From NCBI GenBank assembly GCA_021397835.1, contig JAJFZO010000566.1, positions 4,898,001 through 4,962,000 of the forward strand: a DNA stretch of 64,000 nt. Reading direction: 5' to 3'. The notes beneath the pieces were generated by a model. The model had not been told where the DNA came from. It worked only from the letters and a program-made list of their open reading frames with translations, and made no database searches. Source of the DNA: Moringa oleifera (taxonomy: Eukaryota > Streptophyta > Magnoliopsida > Brassicales > Moringaceae). The stretch's first letter is position 1. The number at the start of each line of letters is the position of its first letter. A program made the translations under genes and the position numbers. Shown here piece by piece: positions 61,301 to 64,000 of this stretch.

Positions 61301-64000
61301 GAACCTATCCTTTTTTTTTCCTTTGTACTTCCAACTACTATTAACTGTTTTGGAATGTGCATATATTAATTCACTAATGAACAAAAAGAAATGTCAACAA
61401 GGACTCACCAAAACTTTAATGTATATGGTCCTTTTTTATCGATGATATTAATATTTGATCACTACATCAATTCCACTTAGTAATAAAATGATTGTAAAAA
61501 TTTTATTTTGAAGATTTTTTTTTTTTGAGGTATATGGGTTTTTCATTAAAAAAAGATTAAAATAAAAAATTCAAGAAAACCCTGAAATACATTCTCTTTT
61601 TTCAAATAATTTTTTGAAAATTTATTAAATGATAGTTTGATCTAATGAGTTTGTTCAAATCAAATCTTTCATCCGTCTTATTTCCACGATATTAAACATT
61701 TGTTGTTTTTTAAAAAAATAAAATAAATATATTAAAAAATATATACAAAATAAAACGATGTCATTTTACATTACAGCCTCATTTGTCCCAAATTATTAAC
61801 CTTAACTCTCTTCTCTTATAAAAAAAAAATGTAACAATTCATGAATAAATTTTTTGTTGATTAACACAAACTCTTCATAAATTAAGCTTCAATTTGAATG
61901 TATTTTTTACTCTCTAAATTTTTTTAATTTGAAATTAAATTTTCAATTATATTTTTGCTTTTAAGCATTTTCTCTTTAAAATTAGGTATTTTTCTCTTTT
62001 CGGTGGAATTGTTATTGATTGTGTGGCTCTTAAGATGGAGTTTCCATTTAAATGTATTTTATTGTTTAAATTTTGTTACTTGAAACTAAGTTTCAAACAA
62101 ACTATATATGTTTAATTTAAAGCTTTTTCTATATAAAATTAGATATTTTTCTCTTAAGTATAATTGTTATTAGTTGAAGTTATCTCCCTACAAATTTAGT
62201 TTTATTTTGAAGTTTTTCTATTTAAAATTTTTATTATTTTTTGAACTGCTTGGTTATAATATTGAGATTGATGAAAATACCTCTATATTAACGCTTAATT
62301 TTAATATATATGAAAGAATAACTCAATTTAAATTAAATTAATAGATAAAATTGTAATTAAACACTTTTCAAACTTAAAATTTGTTGGAAGGAAGAGATTT
62401 TTTATGAACTTTGTCTTATTTTGTCTTTCATCTATTATTCACTATTTTGACTTCAAAGGTGCATATAATAATTCATTAATGCAAAAAAAAAAAAGTAATA
62501 ATAATAATGATAATAATAAAAGGCAGTAAGTACTCACCAAAAATTTAATGCATATATTCTTTGTTTTATTTATCAAATATATTAATATTTAAGCACTAGA
62601 TTAACTTTCCTTAATAATAAAATCATTTTAACAAATCAATTTATTTTTAAAACTAATTTTTTTTGGTAGATGTGTTTTTTAATAAAAATTATAATATATA
62701 TAATTTTATACTAAATTTAAAAATCATATTATATCAATTGACTTAATTTTACATTCATACTTTTTATTTAGATCAAATTAGATCTCTATTTTTAAAAAAT
62801 TAGAAATCTTTTTTAAAGTGATTTCAGAATAACAATAATAGAAGAGAAAGCATTTTTTTTAAAAAAAAAATAAGATTGAAAATTAAAAAAAAAATCTTCT
62901 TTTTTCTCTCTTCTTTGCCTGTTTCTCCATCTTATTTCTCATCTTTCTCTTTCTTTTTTTGTTATTTTTAAATTACCCTCAAAAAAATCTTTAAATATTT
63001 TTTAAAAATAATTTAATTTAAATTAAAATATCAATTCAAAATTAAGTCAATTGATAGGACTAGGTTTTAAAATGGAGAAAGAAATAAATCTTTTCACTTT
63101 AGTTTTTAATATTTTCAGTTTTCTACATAAAGTTTTTTTGGTCACATTCTAATATCCGAGAGAAAGGATGCACATATTAAAAAAAAGTTTTTCATTAATA
63201 ATTTCTATGCAAAGCATAAACATAAAATTTAATAGTTATTCTGTCGAAATTATAATGAATAGTTTTTTATCTAATTATAATAATAATTACATATTAAGTT
63301 ATATTCTATAAAAAAATTTTAAATTGAGATCTTAAAAAAATTATATCAATGAACTTAGATTTTGATATTTTTTTAATATAAAATTTTTGTTCAATAAATT
63401 TTATTAATTTTAATGGTCATGATTTTTTTTATAAATAAAATTACAATTATCTTATTATAATTAATTATTTTTTATTTTTTATTATTATATTTATGGAATA
63501 TAATGCTCAAAGAGAAATCAAAAGAAAGATTACAAGTAAATCATCTTTGTTTTGCTAATAAAATTATTTTATTTATATTTTTTCTCTAAGCGTATATATA
63601 AAGTTATAGGAGTATAATTATCATTTCATACATTCAGAAATTGTGAACAGTTAAAACTAATAAAATTTATAAAACCAAAACCTCACATTGAAACAATATC
63701 ACAATGAAAGTTTAGGGGTATTTTTTTATTATAAATGTATACAAATATTAAGTTTTTTGATGTAATAAATTTTAATATTAAATATTACTTGAAATTTTCA
63801 AAAAATATTGGTATTATTTATATTTTCTTAAGTAATGATGAAAATATTGAGTAATTAATTATCAGTATAAAATAAAAAATAGTTTACTTTCAATATATTG
63901 TATGTATTAATGATAATTGAAGTAACAATAATCATGATAATGAAATATTACTGAAAGAAAGTTAACATGCACTGAGTTAAATTTTAAACAAAAAAATTGT
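58331..64000. other. AT-rich intergenic DNA, no gene
   Basis: No exon-like sequence or known element domain is visible in these 5.7 kb. A 73-codon frame at 59090-59311 is low-complexity and hydrophobic and is treated as chance. Diverged direct repeats occur at 61.3-62.7 kb. Confidence 0.55.
61310..62690. repeat. Diverged direct repeat, copies about 1.1 kb apart
   Basis: The block at 61345-61560 (GTGCATATATTAATTCACTA, then ACTCACCAAAACTTTAATG, ATATTAATATTTGATCACTA, TAATAAAATGATT) is repeated in order at about 62457-62690 (GTGCATATAATAATTCATTA, ACTCACCAAAAATTTAATGC, ATATTAATATTTAAGCACTA, TAATAAAATCATT). Between them, 61880-62010 and 62050-62180 are a second diverged pair sharing AGGTATTTTTCTCTT and ATTGTTATT-type words. 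It is noncoding. Confidence 0.65.

Noticed and set aside
1..64000. CRISPR arrays, bacterial operons, tRNA or rRNA genes
   Set aside because: None seen; the gene structure is that of a plant nuclear chromosome, and no cloverleaf or rRNA sequence was recognised by eye.

Overview
The window is nuclear DNA of a flowering plant, most likely a eudicot. Genes are split by short GT-AG introns, the intergenic DNA is very AT-rich, and every recognised protein belongs to a plant family (PPR, maMYB, PMT methyltransferase, DRT101-type mutase). I cannot name the species.

Region 1 (about 1-39.3 kb) is gene-rich and holds eight protein-coding genes. In order they are: the splicing factor BUD13 (minus); an intronless PLS-class PPR protein like Arabidopsis At1g32415 (minus); a membrane-anchored MYB of the maMYB type (plus) whose second SANT domain lies in a different frame; phosphoacetylglucosamine mutase, DRT101/AGM type (minus, nine exons); a short conserved plant protein (plus); a VPS55 homologue (minus); a Man1/Src1-type nuclear-envelope protein (plus); and a PMT2/PMT14-type Golgi methyltransferase (plus). 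I rebuilt exon boundaries by hand. In each spliced model all phases agree and the length is close to the family norm. These are unrelated housekeeping functions and do not form a pathway. Two gene pairs are tightly head-to-head (PPR/maMYB with 280 bp between start codons, mutase/small protein with 371 bp) and probably share promoters.

Region 2 (about 39.3-64 kb) has no intact gene. It is AT-rich DNA full of decayed transposable elements. The main one is a degenerate Ty3/gypsy chromovirus (about 41.5-51.5 kb) with recognisable gag, protease, RT, RNase H, integrase and chromodomain. It is interrupted by a short copia-type element that kept its LTRs and gag but apparently no pol (44.1-45.9 kb), by a solo LTR (48.9-50.2 kb), and by an unclassified insertion at the 5' LTR/primer-site junction that itself carries a TIR element. 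A second LTR of the solo-LTR family lies inverted at 53.9-55.15 kb. A fossil hAT transposase (DUF4371 and hATC type) runs on the minus strand at 56.6-58.3 kb. A TIR-bearing AT-rich repeat recurs four or five times across the window.

I found no convincing new biological system. The items most worth following up are the maMYB frameshift, a probable GC-AG intron in the mutase gene, the nested and pol-less retroelements, and the dispersed TIR repeat.
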